The translations under genes and the position numbers were made by a program. This document shows positions 11,341-21,649 of a DNA stretch of 64,000 nucleotides, piece after piece. The stretch is taken from assembly GCA_948567375.1 (NCBI GenBank), contig OX419757.1, positions 9,486,001 through 9,550,000 on the forward strand, in the 5' to 3' direction. The stretch is from Lunularia cruciata (taxonomy: Eukaryota > Streptophyta > Marchantiopsida > Lunulariales > Lunulariaceae). The stretch's first letter is position 1. Each line of letters opens with the position of its first letter. Under the pieces are notes generated by a model. That model worked only from the letters and a program-made list of their open reading frames with translations. It was not told the DNA's origin and did no database searches.

Positions 11341-12440
11341 TTTTGTTGCATTCCAACTAGCTATTGTGTAGTCCCTCCTTGGGCTACCTTGTGGGTATAG
11401 GTTGTGCTTTGGTTTGTGATCTTGGTTTCTTGGTGCTCCTTTTTTTCTTTCCTCTGGGGTATATAAATTTGTGTGTATACTTGGACTTATTGTATGGCAG
11501 ATAGTAGGCAGATCCATCCATTAGTATCTCTAAATCATAGGAAAGTGCTAGAGAGTAAATAATAATTGAGTGTTCCATTAGTAGAAGATGGCTTCATGTC
11601 TATCCTAACCATATGGAGCTTGAGCTCCCATGATATTGCTGCAATAATCAGACTTGAATTTCAGAATTGCAAATCAAGATATGAATTGTTGACAATTAAG
11701 TCCTCAGCTGCCATCTTGTTTGGAAGAGTCCAATTTAGAAAATAACGTTCAAGTTCATCATGAAATCACAAGCTGGGAGGAAATAAATGAGTGTAAAAGG
11801 AAGAATTAGATGTTTACTTCATGCTAAAGCAAGGAGCCTTGGGCTTGGAGATTATTCCCACAAATAGAAGTGCTTCATTTTATATGACTAGGCCTCTTTA
11901 TTTGTGGAGTTTCTTGCAAATACCATAAATATGGTATATGAAGGTATGATAACCATCTTATTTGCATTATTTGCAGGTTCGACCAGCATGTGCATCTTCT
12001 TGCACACAAAGATCATGGGACAGATTTTGTAACATCTTCATACGTTTGCATTACAATATTCTTTCTAGAGAAAAGTTAATAAAGTCAACTTTGCATTTGT
12101 CTTTCTCCCATCCAATTATAGAAAATTCAGATTAAATAGTTGCATTATTAGGAAGGGTAGAGGCAAGATTTCTGCAAAACTCTTGAAGCAATGGAGAACG
12201 ACCTTGCATTGATGACAAGCAATCTCTAAAGCTTTTTGAAGATTAGGCATTGTTAACCATAGCTTCATGGAACAATTGCTCTTCTAGGACAATGTGGAGG
12301 GATTTGGACTGATAAACTTCTGACTGATAAGCTCAAGGTAGAATCTTTCAAGTGCAGGAACAACTTATCATGATGAGTCTGAAGAATTTTCAAAAATTAT
12401 CTCATGTCAATACAAGCAAGTTCATACGGCAATACAAGAA
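11341..12440. other. L1 3' tail, then unassigned sequence
   Basis: 11341-11560 is T- and G-rich without coding frames and contains CTCTGGGGTATATAAATTTG, similar to 17560-17620; I read it as the 3' UTR of L1-like elements. 11600-12440 has no clear gene. Minus-strand frames near 12130-12240 give a short open stretch (including NLQKALEIACHQCK) that could be a decayed exon of the gene fragment at 12520-12942. This is weak. Confidence 0.35.
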
Positions 12441-12487
12441 GATGGTCTTCCCATCCTTTGTTTTTCCTACACGGTCGCCTTTCTTCT
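12441..12487 (+). repeat. hairpin tail motif, copy 1
   Basis: GATGGTCTTCCCATCC followed by TTTTTCCTACACGGTCGCC. This is the 3'-terminal motif of L2 (29621-29670) without recognisable L2 coding sequence upstream. GATGG and CCATC can pair around the loop. Confidence 0.7.
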
Positions 12488-12519
12488 AATACAAGAAGAA
12501 GTTCATTGTTGGGTTCATT

Positions 12520-12942
12520 CTAAAATCTATGTTTGCAACCTATTTGGAAAATGTCATCAGCAGCCTTAGCAAAGAGTTTCCCAATGGAGCTGACTAAACC
12601 ACAATTATTATATGCCTCCAAAGATTCTATAGCCTCAATCATGGACATGCCTAAGCCATCAAGGCAAGAACGCATGTTTTTGTGAGTAATTATGAACTTG
12701 CCATACCTCATAGTTGGCTGGAGCTTCACAATTTCATCAATCTATTCATTTAATTAAGGCACTTGCATTGTAGATATTGGGCAATAAGTATCAATCAAGT
12801 ATTGAAGCCTACTTTGCTGATTAGAAACAATCATGGTCATACGCTGCAATGAGATGAAAGTGTGGCCGTAGATGCATTGATTGCTTGGAAAAGCATGCAC
12901 CAGACCTTTGCTTGGTGCATATGCTACTCCCTTCTCATGCAA
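12520..12942 (-). pseudogene. fragment of an unrecognised protein-coding gene
   Basis: One minus-strand frame reads for about 140 codons with ordinary, non-repetitive protein composition, interrupted only by two stops close together at about 12736-12753. The segments MTMIVSNQQSRLQYLIDTYC and IEAIESLEAYNNCGLVSSIG look like a helical globular or coiled region, unlike any retroelement protein here. The frame stops at 12520, about 30 bp from a hairpin tail motif. I do not recognise the family. It may be an exon or retrocopied piece of a cellular gene, now dead. Nothing comparable occurs elsewhere in the window. Confidence 0.5.
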
Positions 12943-13278
12943 ATGCTATGAACATGAATTTGATTGTCAACCAACCACCTTGTATTTGAGGGTTCACTCA
13001 AAGTCTATTTGCGATATTCGGACTCCAAACCCCGCAAGTAGTGCGGCCTGTATATGACTCTTTAGTTTCATGCAATTCCTTATTGTACCATATACTATAG
13101 TAAACTAGGGTGGTCGACTGAAATCAACTGAAACAGAGCTAGAACTGTAGTTCGTGAGATGAGCCGTTATACTGATGCCATGGGATTCAAAGAGAGCTTG
13201 ATCGTAGATCTGTTATTGGTTGTCTTTCCTAGATAATAGAGAAGAGCAACTGGATAAAACTGCATCTCATTAATTAAG

Positions 13279-13420
13279 GGGAGCCGCTATTCACCACTCA
13301 CCTTTCGCTATTCACCACTCACCCCCTAATATAAAGAACCCCTGCGCATTTTTGTCACGTTCCTATTGGCTGCATGGAAAATGAATGGAAAACGCCATCG
13401 AAAATGAAGACTGAAATAAG
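13279..13420. repeat. MULE left terminal inverted repeat
   Basis: 142 bp, nearly identical to the reverse complement of 13905-14049; differences are a few substitutions and a short indel near 13365. Within the TIR the segment GCTATTCACCACTCACC occurs twice in tandem, separated by TTTC. Subterminal direct repeats of this kind are often transposase binding sites. Confidence 0.9.
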
Positions 13421-13827
13421 AAGGCGAAATATTGCTCTTCTGTCAGCGCGCGGCCTTGCGCATGGACAGCCGGATCGGTAAAGGGTTCGTGATTGTGGTC
13501 GTGGACGTCAACCTCGACTGCCCAGTGAGCTTCTCCATCTCCATCTGGTTGAACAACACGCCGCACTAGACAATTGAACATGCAACCTGTCCCATGGCGG
13601 GCACAAACGCGCTTGCGTTGATTATATTCGGAGTTTGCTGCCGCTTTTGTTGCGCACGAACACTGCAAAGCAACAGCTTTGACGTCACCATTTCTCTTGT
13701 TCCCAACGCGCCTGGTGTGCAAAAAAGTCACGATGTAGCCTTTGTCGGCAAAGATTGAATTTAGAGCAGCACGGGCGACCTCAAGACTAGTATAGGTTGT
13801 GGTGGTAAGTTCTTGATAACGATCCAT
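13363..13827 (-). CDS. FAR1-like DNA-binding domain protein, truncated
   Basis: A 154-residue frame starts at an ATG in good context (ATCACCATGG). Residues ~10-115 show a FAR1/WRKY-GCM1-like zinc fold: residues opening like EVARAALNSIFADKGYIV, then ALQCSC, RKRVCARHGTGCMF, and a final HDHNHEP. The segment after HNHE (TDPAVHAQGRALTEEQ) is, from memory, closer to Mutator-type transposases of fungi than to plant FHY3/FAR1. The last ~17 residues are read-through into the TIR. A full transposase would continue for several hundred residues with a DDE core and SWIM finger; both are absent. It might still make a short DNA-binding protein. Confidence 0.75.
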   Translation of the reverse strand: MDRYQELTTTTYTSLEVARAALNSIFADKGYIVTFLHTRRVGNKRNGDVKAVALQCSCATKAAANSEYNQRKRVCARHGTGCMFNCLVRRVVQPDGDGEAHWAVEVDVHDHNHEPFTDPAVHAQGRALTEEQYFAFLFQSSFSMAFSIHFPCSQ

Positions 13828-13904
13828 GGTGATGTAAGTAGTGTTTTAGACGCAGAAGTTGATTTTAAAAAGCTCCCGCCGGGTGTGAATTCATTAAATC
13901 TCAC

Positions 13905-14049
13905 CTTATTTCAGTCTTCATTTTAGATGGCGTTTTCCATTCATTTTCCATGCGAACACAAATAGGAACGCAACAAAAATGCGCAGGGGTTCTTTAAACT
14001 AGGGGGTGAGTGGTGAATAGCGAAAGGTGAGTGGTGAATAGCGGCTCCC
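13905..14049. repeat. MULE right terminal inverted repeat
   Basis: 145 bp, the inverted partner of 13279-13420, ending GCGGCTCCC at 14049 directly before the duplicated TAATTAAG. Confidence 0.9.
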
Positions 14050-14217
14050 TAATTAAGGAGTATTTTCCTCTACACCTGCCCGAATTAGTGTTGAACTCCT
14101 CTGCTCGTGTGTCCTTATCAACCGTCACCCTAGGCATACTCTGGACATTCTGAATCTCGTATGTCGTGTATTCACTTTTATTAATTTCTGTTTCTTCGGA
14201 TGTTCCCCTTGTGTGTA

Positions 14218-14378
14218 GACAATACGATTTGCATAACTCGGATATCTTAGGTGCGGGAATGCAGATTTCTCATATAGATTCTATTGGGACTTAGCCCCGT
14301 GTTACTTCTTTTGTCTCTCATTTGTAGAGCTTGATGGGGCTTCCCATCCTTCGTTTTTCCTACTGGGTCCCTTCTTCA
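14218..14378 (+). mobile_element. 5'-truncated 3' end of an L2-family element
   Basis: About 27 codons match the C-terminus of L2: CRQYDLHNSDILGAGMQISH, ending with a stop after IDSIGT; L2 has CRQYYLHSLDILG and a stop after IDTIGA. The match continues through a short 3' UTR to the hairpin motif TTGATGGGGCTTCCCATCC at 14331-14349. This shows that the motif and the coding end belong to one element. Confidence 0.8.
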
Positions 14379-15440
14379 GACTTCTATTAACAGATTTGAC
14401 GGACTTGTCACACTTTCAACTGGTTAAGTTGCCTCGGAGACTATAGATCTAAATTTCAATGGATATTGACCTAAATCATTGTTCCCAATTCGAATCATTA
14501 CTTATCATTTAGTGGTAAGGCCATCATGGAAACCATAGATCAACACTGCGTCGGAGATCTATATTTTGGATTAGGCGTAACATCATATAAATATTGAATT
14601 TTATATAGATAGGTGTATATAAAAACTAAATCTACCTAATATATATTTAATTAAGTATTCGACTTGTATATTTCATAGTAAAAATAAATCATTTCATGTC
14701 TAACTAAATTTCATGGTCATTGTTTTATTTCTTTCAGATAATTTCAATATTTACCACATAATTATATTTTTTTATCCTTATTAATTATTTACACTATTAT
14801 AATTATTAAATAAAAATTTAGAATAAAAATTTTAGAAAATATATTTATAATTAAATATTTCAAAAATAAGAAAATTTATGGAAAAGATCTTCATATTAAA
14901 TCTGAATTGTACGAATAAAAAGTTCATAGCACGTGTAAAAAAATGTAAATTAGAAGTATTTGAGGACTACACATATAGGATATCCAAGAGGATATAAATA
15001 TTCTATTAAGTTATTATAGATAAAATAAAAATTTCAATAGTATTTCTTATGAGAAATCTATTTTATTGCATTTAGAATACCAAAGCTAATTAAAATTAAA
15101 TTTTTCATGTGAAATATTAGTAAACGCATCGTTTAAAGTGATTGCGTTTTTACAAGTTATATAACCGTTGCTCTCTCATGTCCTTAGATACACAACTACA
15201 TAACAAGTAGAATTTTTGTGTCTAACCCAATAAACTCTTGTCCAAATTTGTCCTTAGATACGCAACTACAGGACAAGAAAGTAGAATATTTTGTGTCTAA
15301 CGTAATAAACTCTTGTCTAAATTTGTAAAAGTACAATATCTAAATACAACAACTGCTATGCTATGTCACTTACTTCTATATTGAGCTAGCTATATCAAAA
15401 TTTGTTTTTATCTATTTCCAGTATTTGCGTAACGTAAGTT
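14379..15440. other. AT-rich unassigned stretch
   Basis: Strongly AT-rich between about 14580 and 15130, without long frames or LTR sequence. It includes the tandem pair at 15179-15323. No promoter or RNA gene could be recognised. Confidence 0.5.
15179..15323. repeat. two-copy tandem repeat, ~70-bp unit
   Basis: TGTCCTTAGATAC...AAACTCTTGTC occurs at 15179-15248 and again at 15249-15323 with about ten differences and a small indel. Function unknown; probably a simple local duplication. Confidence 0.8.
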
Positions 15441-15540
15441 AGAAGGCCACCGCGTCTGACAACAAGAAGGATGGGAAGCCCATTCAAGGAAAAGATATCA
15501 GGTAAAATGGGGCTAAACCCCAGTCGTATCGTCATCTTCA
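15441..15540 (-). mobile_element. L2-family 3' end, minus strand
   Basis: Read on the minus strand: a coding end DTTGV with a TAG stop, a UTR segment CCCCATTTTACC similar to that after the L2 stop, then GAATGGGCTTCCCATCCTTC and CGCGGTGGCCTTCT. It is a 5'-truncated 3' terminus in the opposite orientation to L2. Confidence 0.65.
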
Positions 15541-15668
15541 TTTAAAATGGACTTTGACCATACTAGACATGACACTAATGACATAAGTGTCAGACAGGAC
15601 AAATTACATGAAAAGTACTTGCTTAACGTACTGGATTGTATTTATCAATAGGAAATAGGCGTAAAGAG

Positions 15669-15718
15669 AATAAGGCGACAGAGTATAAAACACGAAGGAA
15701 TGGGAAGACCCCCATGGT
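15669..15718 (-). repeat. hairpin tail motif, minus strand
   Basis: On the minus strand: ATGGGGGTCTTCCCATTCCT, then TCGTGTTTTATACTCTGTCGCC. ATGGG and CCCAT can pair. Upstream coding similarity is not evident. Confidence 0.65.
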
Positions 15719-16153
15719 AAAGTAAATTGCATAACTTTGTCAAAGGAAATCCTGATATGGCCCTAGGGGTACTGCAAACTTGTCACCAAGATTAAAATTT
15801 AAGGATCATAATCTTGTCACCAAGCTTAAAATTTAAGGCAAAAACTCTCCAGATTTAGCACTATGACAAAATTACTGAAACCGTTTACGAAATCCTTTGT
15901 GTGAAATCGAATCAAGTAGTATCTCAAATATTTTGAAAGTTAAAAAAAATCTAATACCGTACCATGGAAGAACGAGCACAAGGAGGTTGAAGGACAGCAT
16001 TGGTTGACATAATTCATTACTGAGAAATCACATTTAATGATACTTTTAAAGAATTACAGTACATGATACTTTTTCTTGGGAATTTCTATGATTTCTCTAG
16101 TTCTAACATTTAACACTGGAGCAGGTAAGAAAAAATTCTCAATACAATATTAT

Positions 16154-16235
16154 TAGAAGAGAGGACGACCACGTAGCAAACACGAAGGATAGGAAGACCC
16201 AATCAAGCCGTACAAGGGAGAGATAAAAAAGATTT
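16154..16235 (-). mobile_element. L2-family 3' UTR end, minus strand
   Basis: On the minus strand, TCTCCCTTGTACGGCTTGAT leads into GGGTCTTCCTATCCTTCGTG and TACGTGGTCG. It matches the last ~80 bp before and through the L2 hairpin (TTGTTCGGCTTGATGGGG at 29614-29631). The stem carries one mismatch. Confidence 0.65.
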
Positions 16236-16944
16236 TCAAATTCGAGTTTATGGATTATTTTATTATTAAGTTTTAACCTTGTTCGTTTGACAGAATCCTC
16301 TTATCCTTGTTGTGATTTCACGTATGTGCTATTTCTTTCTACTGATACGTCTATATAGTGTGATGGGAATGTTCGTTACGATCCCATGACCCCATGTGTG
16401 TAATACTTGTTACAATTTTTGTCTTTGACATTGTATTAATAAAAGTAATTCTGATCGAAGGATTAGGGGACTTGGGTTGAGACGATAGACAGGAGACCCG
16501 GAGGTTTCGGAGCACGGTGAAGTAGAAAACGTAGGTACACTCTGATTGCGTTAAAGAAGATTCAAATTAGATCAAATTTATCGTTGTGAGATCAAGTAAT
16601 TTCCTCCCGGTAGGAGGAAATCGATTGGAAAATTATGATTAGAATCTCATTTAACAAATCGATACTACAGTTTCGAATATTTTATTTTTACGGTAAATTT
16701 TCATAATAAAAAGGAGAAAAAAACCACTTAAAGTATCTACGCTCACTTTACTTCTTCAGAAGCAACCCTAAGAGTGTTGTGCACATCTCAAAATAGTATC
16801 TTATATTCGTAAAACGGGAACCATATAGAACATGTAGAATAACAATCATACTTTTGTAAAATGTATGTAATATAGACATCTAAATGGAGATCTTATGTTC
16901 ATAAAATAGATGCCATATACGATTAACGTGCGATGTCAACTTTG
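16236..16944. other. unassigned AT-rich sequence
   Basis: No open frame or repeat family is recognised. A few weakly similar short segments (TATTCGTAAAAC, TGTTCATAAAAT) suggest very old local duplication. Confidence 0.4.
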
Positions 16945-17005
16945 GAAGAAGACACAAAAGGATGGGAAGAACCCAAAAAAACAAGAAGGAAGGGAAGACT
17001 TCGTA
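16945..17005 (-). repeat. two adjacent hairpin tail motifs, minus strand
   Basis: On the minus strand two degenerate copies lie side by side: GAAGTCTTCCCTTCCTTCTT and GGGTTCTTCCCATCCTTTTG. Pairing potential is weaker than in the other copies. Confidence 0.55.
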
Positions 17006-17690
17006 AAAGATAATTATTAAGTTTATGTCCTTAAGCGCCAAGTATAGAGTACTTTTATTCTTCCACTAAGCGAATTCTACTCTGACGACTGCAATCAATT
17101 TGAACTTTAGATCAGTCTGAACATACAGTACTTTCAGTCAAACTGTAGCTCAGATCTTTTTGTCCACTCCAATTGACGAGAAGTCTCCATATCAAGTCCG
17201 GGATCTGTCAGATAGGAAAGCCAGCGAGAATCTTCTCTTGATTTTCTCGTCCGCATGCTCCTCAGCATGGGCAAGACTACTCGTGGTCACAACAAGCAAC
17301 AATTTGTCCGTTGGTCTGTCCCCCTTTCCCATGGGTTGGCCTGCGGATCTAGGTTTTGTTTCCGTTTGTCGCCTTTAGATTTTATTGGGCATTGTGTTCG
17401 GTTTCCCTCTTGCATCTTTGGTGGTTTATCCCTTTTTTCTTTTTCCCTACCGCTATTTTCTGTGTGTTTGTGTACTCTGGGTGGGCTTGGAGTTTTAGGT
17501 TGGATTCGGTTCGTGTCCTCGGATTTCATTCGACTCGTGCCCGGTTTCTCTTTTGCCCTCTGGGGTGTTTTGTACTCCTTTTGTTTCTCTTTCGGTATGT
17601 ATATAATTTTTTGTGTATGTTTTCATTCCTCAGACAACAAATTTTAAACTTTAGGATTCGAAGGCAAAGTGTACATGGTACATGGTACAA
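17006..17690 (+). other. T/C-rich stretch resembling an L1-type 3' UTR
   Basis: From about 17330 to 17620 the plus strand is rich in T and G with overlapping long frames in several phases and no motif in any of them. CTCTGGGGTGTTTTGTAC and TATATAATTTTTTGTG resemble the stretch after the L1 coding end at 11450-11480. I read it as a detached 3' UTR. Confidence 0.4.
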
Positions 17691-17696
17691 GTGTAC

Positions 17697-17730
17697 ATCC
17701 TTCGGTTTTCCTACGCAGTCGCCTTCCTCT
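17697..17730 (+). repeat. hairpin tail motif, downstream half
   Basis: CATCCTTCGGTTTTCCTACG followed by CAGTCGCC: the right half of the tail motif. The left arm of the stem is absent. Confidence 0.6.
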
Positions 17731-17779
17731 CATGGTACACTAGCCTTTCTACAGTCGCCAAATACAGTCAATCGCAAAC

Positions 17780-17940
17780 TGTAATCTACTCAGCTCACTA
17801 ACCTTGGTAGGGATTACCGATATTATTGGAGCTTAGCCTCTATTTACCCTTTTTTTTTTTGGTCTTTTCCTTGTACGGTTGGATGGAGGTCTTCCCATCT
17901 TTCTTGTTATCCTATGCAATCCTATTCAGTCGCCTTTGTC
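17780..17940 (+). mobile_element. 5'-truncated L2-family 3' end
   Basis: A short coding end (TDIIGA with a TAG stop at 17833-17835) matches the L2 terminus; a pyrimidine-rich UTR with CCTTGTACGGTTGGATGG leads to GGTCTTCCCATCTTTC and AGTCGCC. GATGG/CCATC pairing is preserved although neighbouring bases differ. Confidence 0.7.
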
Positions 17941-19501
17941 CCCCTAATCTTGGTAAAGATGGACTTAATGATACCCAAACGTGGTACCAAGATTCAACAC
18001 TAGCTAAAGTTGGCATCAAGACTTAGCACTCCCCTCTGATGAAACGTCGTCTGACGTGTTATCTAGTTTACAATGGCACTTTCATGTCTTCACGTCATGG
18101 TCTTTGTCGAGATACTAGACCTGGAAGTTACAGAAAATGGAACCGGCGTACAGGACAATCGAGATGCGAAAGTAACTGATGCTTTTCTGATAAAGTTGCC
18201 GGGAAACGAGTAAAAGATGTATTATTTCTGTCACAGTTTTTGTTATTTTTCAAGATTATCGTACCGGTACTTTCTCGATAAATTCCCATTAACAAAAAAG
18301 ACATTTATTTTTACCATACTTTTCTATACTTTTTCGATAAACTTTCCATTTACCAAAAATAACGTATTATTTATATCATACTGTTGCTATTTTTTTCACA
18401 GCCTTGTAAATTAATCAACTTCAAACTAATTCCAATGCTGAGGTCTGGGGTTAAGTGTGGTAGAACTAATAAAAATGGTGATGAAAACAGCATATCCAAA
18501 TATGTTTTTCAGTTTTCTCAAACTAAATTCAGGCACAAAAGGTTTGTTTTCCCAAGTTGAACTTTGGGTATTTTTTTTTCGAAATTTAGCTTGGCTCTAA
18601 CTTCTTCTGGATTAGTCTTCTCTGGTTGAATTCTTGCATTTGTTTCCAGCCAAAATCCCTTCCGCATGAAAATGTGATATCCTACACTTGAAACCCAAGC
18701 CCAAACTTCGAATCAAATTCCTTATTCGTCCCGACAGTCTGAATTTTCTTAATTAGATTTCAGGTAATTTTTGAACTATCTCTCCGCCCGGTCCAACGAT
18801 CTAAGTTCCAATCGTTCTAAACTTCTCATTTCTTGCGCTTCGGCCTTGAACAGGAGTCTAATCTTCTGTTTAGGGCAACTCTCTGATCCAACTGGCCGGA
18901 ACTGCAGGTTGAACTCCTCGTTAAACCTCAAAATTTAATTCTTTACTTTTTGAATCAAATTTCAGTGCAATTTTTAATCAAAATACTATAGTTTAAGCTC
19001 ATGAATCCACCATCGACCCAATATTCCGCCTCAAGTTTGACATGTATGAATTGTTCTTCCTAAATCTGTTGGAATGTTGTACTCCGGAGGAGTTTGGGAG
19101 AGTGTGGAGATGGAAGAGGACAGGGAGAGATGTGAGAGCCAAAGATACATATTTTCTGACTGCTCTCTAGCATGTAGCACGTGAGTGAATAGTTGATTCT
19201 GTTTGTTTTTCAATTTTGATTCCATTGGTACCTAGATTGAAGACTAAGGAGAATCGAGTAGAAAGTTATGGTGATTTTTAGATTTTTTAGGGTTTACAAG
19301 GATCATTACACATTGAGAGTGACAGGTCTAGAATTTTCATTTCTTTTGTTTTCATGATTGAGTTCTATGTGAACTTAGTTTGAAAATTTTTGAGATAAAA
19401 ATTGAAAGTGATGAGAGTTTATAGTTTTTAGGGTTTGGAGAGATTATATTTTCTTATGTGAGTTGAGATGTGAAGAGTTGTGGTTTTGAAGGTACAGGGA
19501 G
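17941..19501. other. unassigned; possibly the L2 5' region
   Basis: No convincing gene or LTR. 18230-18420 holds a degenerate duplicated segment (TACTTTCTCGATAAATTCCC, TACTTTTTCGATAAACTTTC). The last few hundred bases before the L2 zinc-finger ORF could be its 5' UTR or promoter, but I see no decisive element. Confidence 0.35.
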
Positions 19502-19672
19502 ATGTGGAGAGGAGCATCATGTGTTACTATCGTTATTCTTGTGCTAGCCATGACTACACCTCCCCATGTGTGGCTGCCTAGAGTAGCTTGGGATACACCA
19601 TGCCCGGTATGTCATCGATGCTTTACCTTGCAAGGGGTAAAGACCCATATGAGAAGGATGCACAAGGACTAG
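19502..19672 (+). pseudogene. L2 N-terminal C2H2 zinc-finger segment
   Basis: From the ATG at 19502 one frame runs about 56 codons to a stop. Residues 34-54 (19601-19663) form a C2H2 finger: CPVCHRCF, then THMRRMH, giving C-x2-C-x11-H-x4-H. Just past the stop the frame continues DWTTWDAHVRRAI. In R2-clade elements such N-terminal fingers bind the target DNA and give site specificity. The start choice is tentative; another in-frame ATG lies at 19550. The ~260 bp between here and A2 no longer read as protein. Confidence 0.65.
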
Positions 19673-19930
19673 GATTGGACCACTTGGGATGCTCATGTGA
19701 GGCGAGCAATCACATCGATAGTAGTGACACTTTGAATTATGCATGCTTCCTCTATCCCTTTGTTGACCGTTCCAAGGATACCGATAGAGTCGTGAGAGTG
19801 ATTAGCTTCTCAAACAGGTTGCATTTTGGGATTATTTGGGACTATTATTTCCTATTTACACATCTATTCCGTAAGTTACCTCGTTATCATACTTTTCTTT
19901 TCTCTCTCTAAGAACACACAAGGTGCCTAG

Positions 19931-20668
19931 TGTAATACTCCAAGGACAAGAGAAGAGAGAAAACACAAATTGCACACTCAAACATTCGATGCCCCAAGGG
20001 AGCACCTTCTCTTTATTATATAGACAAAGAGGATCTCCTCCAAGGAAGCTCCACCATAGGATTAGGGACACAGATAGGTGACATGTCAGCAAGCTCTACC
20101 CTTGGATTACTTACTTGGATGGGTGACCTGTCTGGTCTAGGTCCTATCTGGTTGGTCAAACAAGCTTTGATTGGAGGGAATCTTTTAGGGAATCTTCCTA
20201 TAGGAATCTCAGAATCACGTAAGGTACCGCTAGAAAGCTCTCGATGAGACAAAGCAGGGGGGAGGGAAGGCCAGCCTTTCCTCCATTTTAGGGGGGGGGG
20301 TATGCACATTTTTGAGGCCTAATTCATCCGTTTAGGCCTCCAAAATTGCCTTCAAAGATTTCAGGCATATTTTGGTTCCTACTCTATTAGTAGAAGTCCC
20401 CTTTTGGTGAAACCTCTTTCTGATCTGTTTAGTCCATCATGTGTAACATCCTTCCAGATGTTACCAAACCAATTCTCACCTTTAAATCATATGTCTAGCT
20501 ATTGGTTCTAAGGTTCTCAAGTCTATTTCGGTTTCTGCCCTATTAGTAGAAGTACTCTTTAGGTGATACTTCTATCTGATCTAATTTCACCATCATGTAT
20601 AACATCATTCTAGATGTTACCAAACCAAATTTCACATCTAGATCATATGGCTAACCCTTGGTATTACA
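19931..20668 (-). mobile_element. solo LTR, A family (A2), inside L2
   Basis: 738 bp, TGTAATACTCC to GGTATTACA, same orientation as A1 and about as long, with the same internal duplication. CCTAG precedes it (19926-19930) and recurs at 20674-20678, five bases beyond the expected end; this may be the target duplication offset by a small insertion. L2 coding sequence lies on both sides. Confidence 0.85.
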
Positions 20669-20689
20669 TTATGCCTAGTTCTACTAATG

Positions 20690-21149
20690 AGACTATCTTT
20701 TCTCTATGCTCACTAAATCTTATGGAAGGAGAATGATTGCCGCCAGAGGTCCTAGATCATCAACTTGAGCAGCCTTTAGGTCTTGATAGGTCACTTTTTG
20801 CACAAGCATTGTGCATTGCTCCTTGGTTTTCCTCAAGAGGCTTGTGAGGGATGGTATATGAGCACATTAGAGATTGCTTTCAGGCAGATGATCCTTCTAG
20901 TGGTTTTACCAAGTTGTTTCAAGTGGCTACAACAATAGCGAGAGGAAACATTCCTATGTCTACTAGTTGGGTGTTAGGTGCTAGTCAACTTCTTGTGATT
21001 GAGAAGGATACCGGAGCATTAGACTGATTGCCCTTGGAGAGATCTTTTTGATTTTGGTCAGCTGCACCATTGTCCTTCAGCATCAAACTCACTTTTGATA
21101 GCACCTCAGTCCACATTAGTTTGAAGTAGCTACACTTGGAGGATTTGAG
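20690..21149 (+). pseudogene. L2 RT, N-terminal part
   Basis: The plus-strand frame gives YEHIRDCFQADDPSSGFTKL, then VATTIARGNIPMS and VLGASQLLVIEKDTGA, followed by stops. This resembles the segment before RT motif A in a recurrent family of non-flowering-plant and algal reverse transcriptases, as far as I remember. The frame ends at the B3 insertion point in FEVATLGGFE. Confidence 0.75.
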
Positions 21150-21649
21150 TGTAAAAGACCAAGACCAAGGAGGGAAATAGGAGAATGGAAGATTAGAGTG
21201 AAAGATCATACTGGGACTCTTGAATAAGAGAAACTCCAAATGCCTAGCATGAGGTTTGGCCATGGTTTTTAGAGAGAGCATACAAGGCTCTTGAAAAGCT
21301 ACTCAAGAAGCTTCCTTAAGCCACTTTCTTGGAGTGCAAGCCAAGTTAACCAAGAGGCTTCTCAAGAAGCTTCCTTCTAGAAGCCGCCTACTTGGCATGA
21401 AAGCTAAGCTAGTTGGAAACTTTTAGAAGCTTCCTTCTAGAAGCTACCTACTTGGAGTGTTAAGCTAGCCGAGAAGCTTTCCAAGAAGTTTCCTCCTAGA
21501 AGTTACCTCTTGGTTTCTCAATAATTGGAAGGTATCAAGTAGCTTCCTAGATACTTCTAGAATATTCTAGGCTAATTTGGCCTATTTGCTAATTCATTAG
21601 CCATGATTAACTTGTCAATTAACTCGTTGGTAAACTTCATATTGTTACA
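21150..21649 (-). repeat. B3 3' LTR
   Basis: TGTAAAAGACC to ATTGTTACA, 500 bp, with repeated AAGCTTC-containing segments. The bases right after it (minus strand AGTGGGAGAA) form the polypurine tract. Confidence 0.87.

Larger units (their letters stand above)
13279..14049 (-). mobile_element. Mutator-like (MULE) element, 771 bp, non-autonomous
   Basis: Long terminal inverted repeats (13279-13420 and 13905-14049) bound the element. Both ends read GGGAGCCGCTATTCACCACT inward, and an exact 8-bp duplication TAATTAAG flanks it (13271-13278 and 14050-14057; one more G keeps the boundary ambiguous by a base). TIRs over 100 bp, an 8-9 bp duplication and a FAR1-type zinc domain together point to the Mutator superfamily. 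The interior is visibly more GC-rich than its AT-rich surroundings. The DDE transposase core is missing, so it needs another element's transposase. Confidence 0.87.

Noticed and set aside
17255-17784. Two overlapping plus-strand frames of 130-142 residues, rich in Phe, Leu and Ser, looking like a membrane protein
   Set aside because: Both are open because the stretch is T/C-rich; they overlap in different phases, have no motif, and the region resembles an RLE-element 3' UTR.
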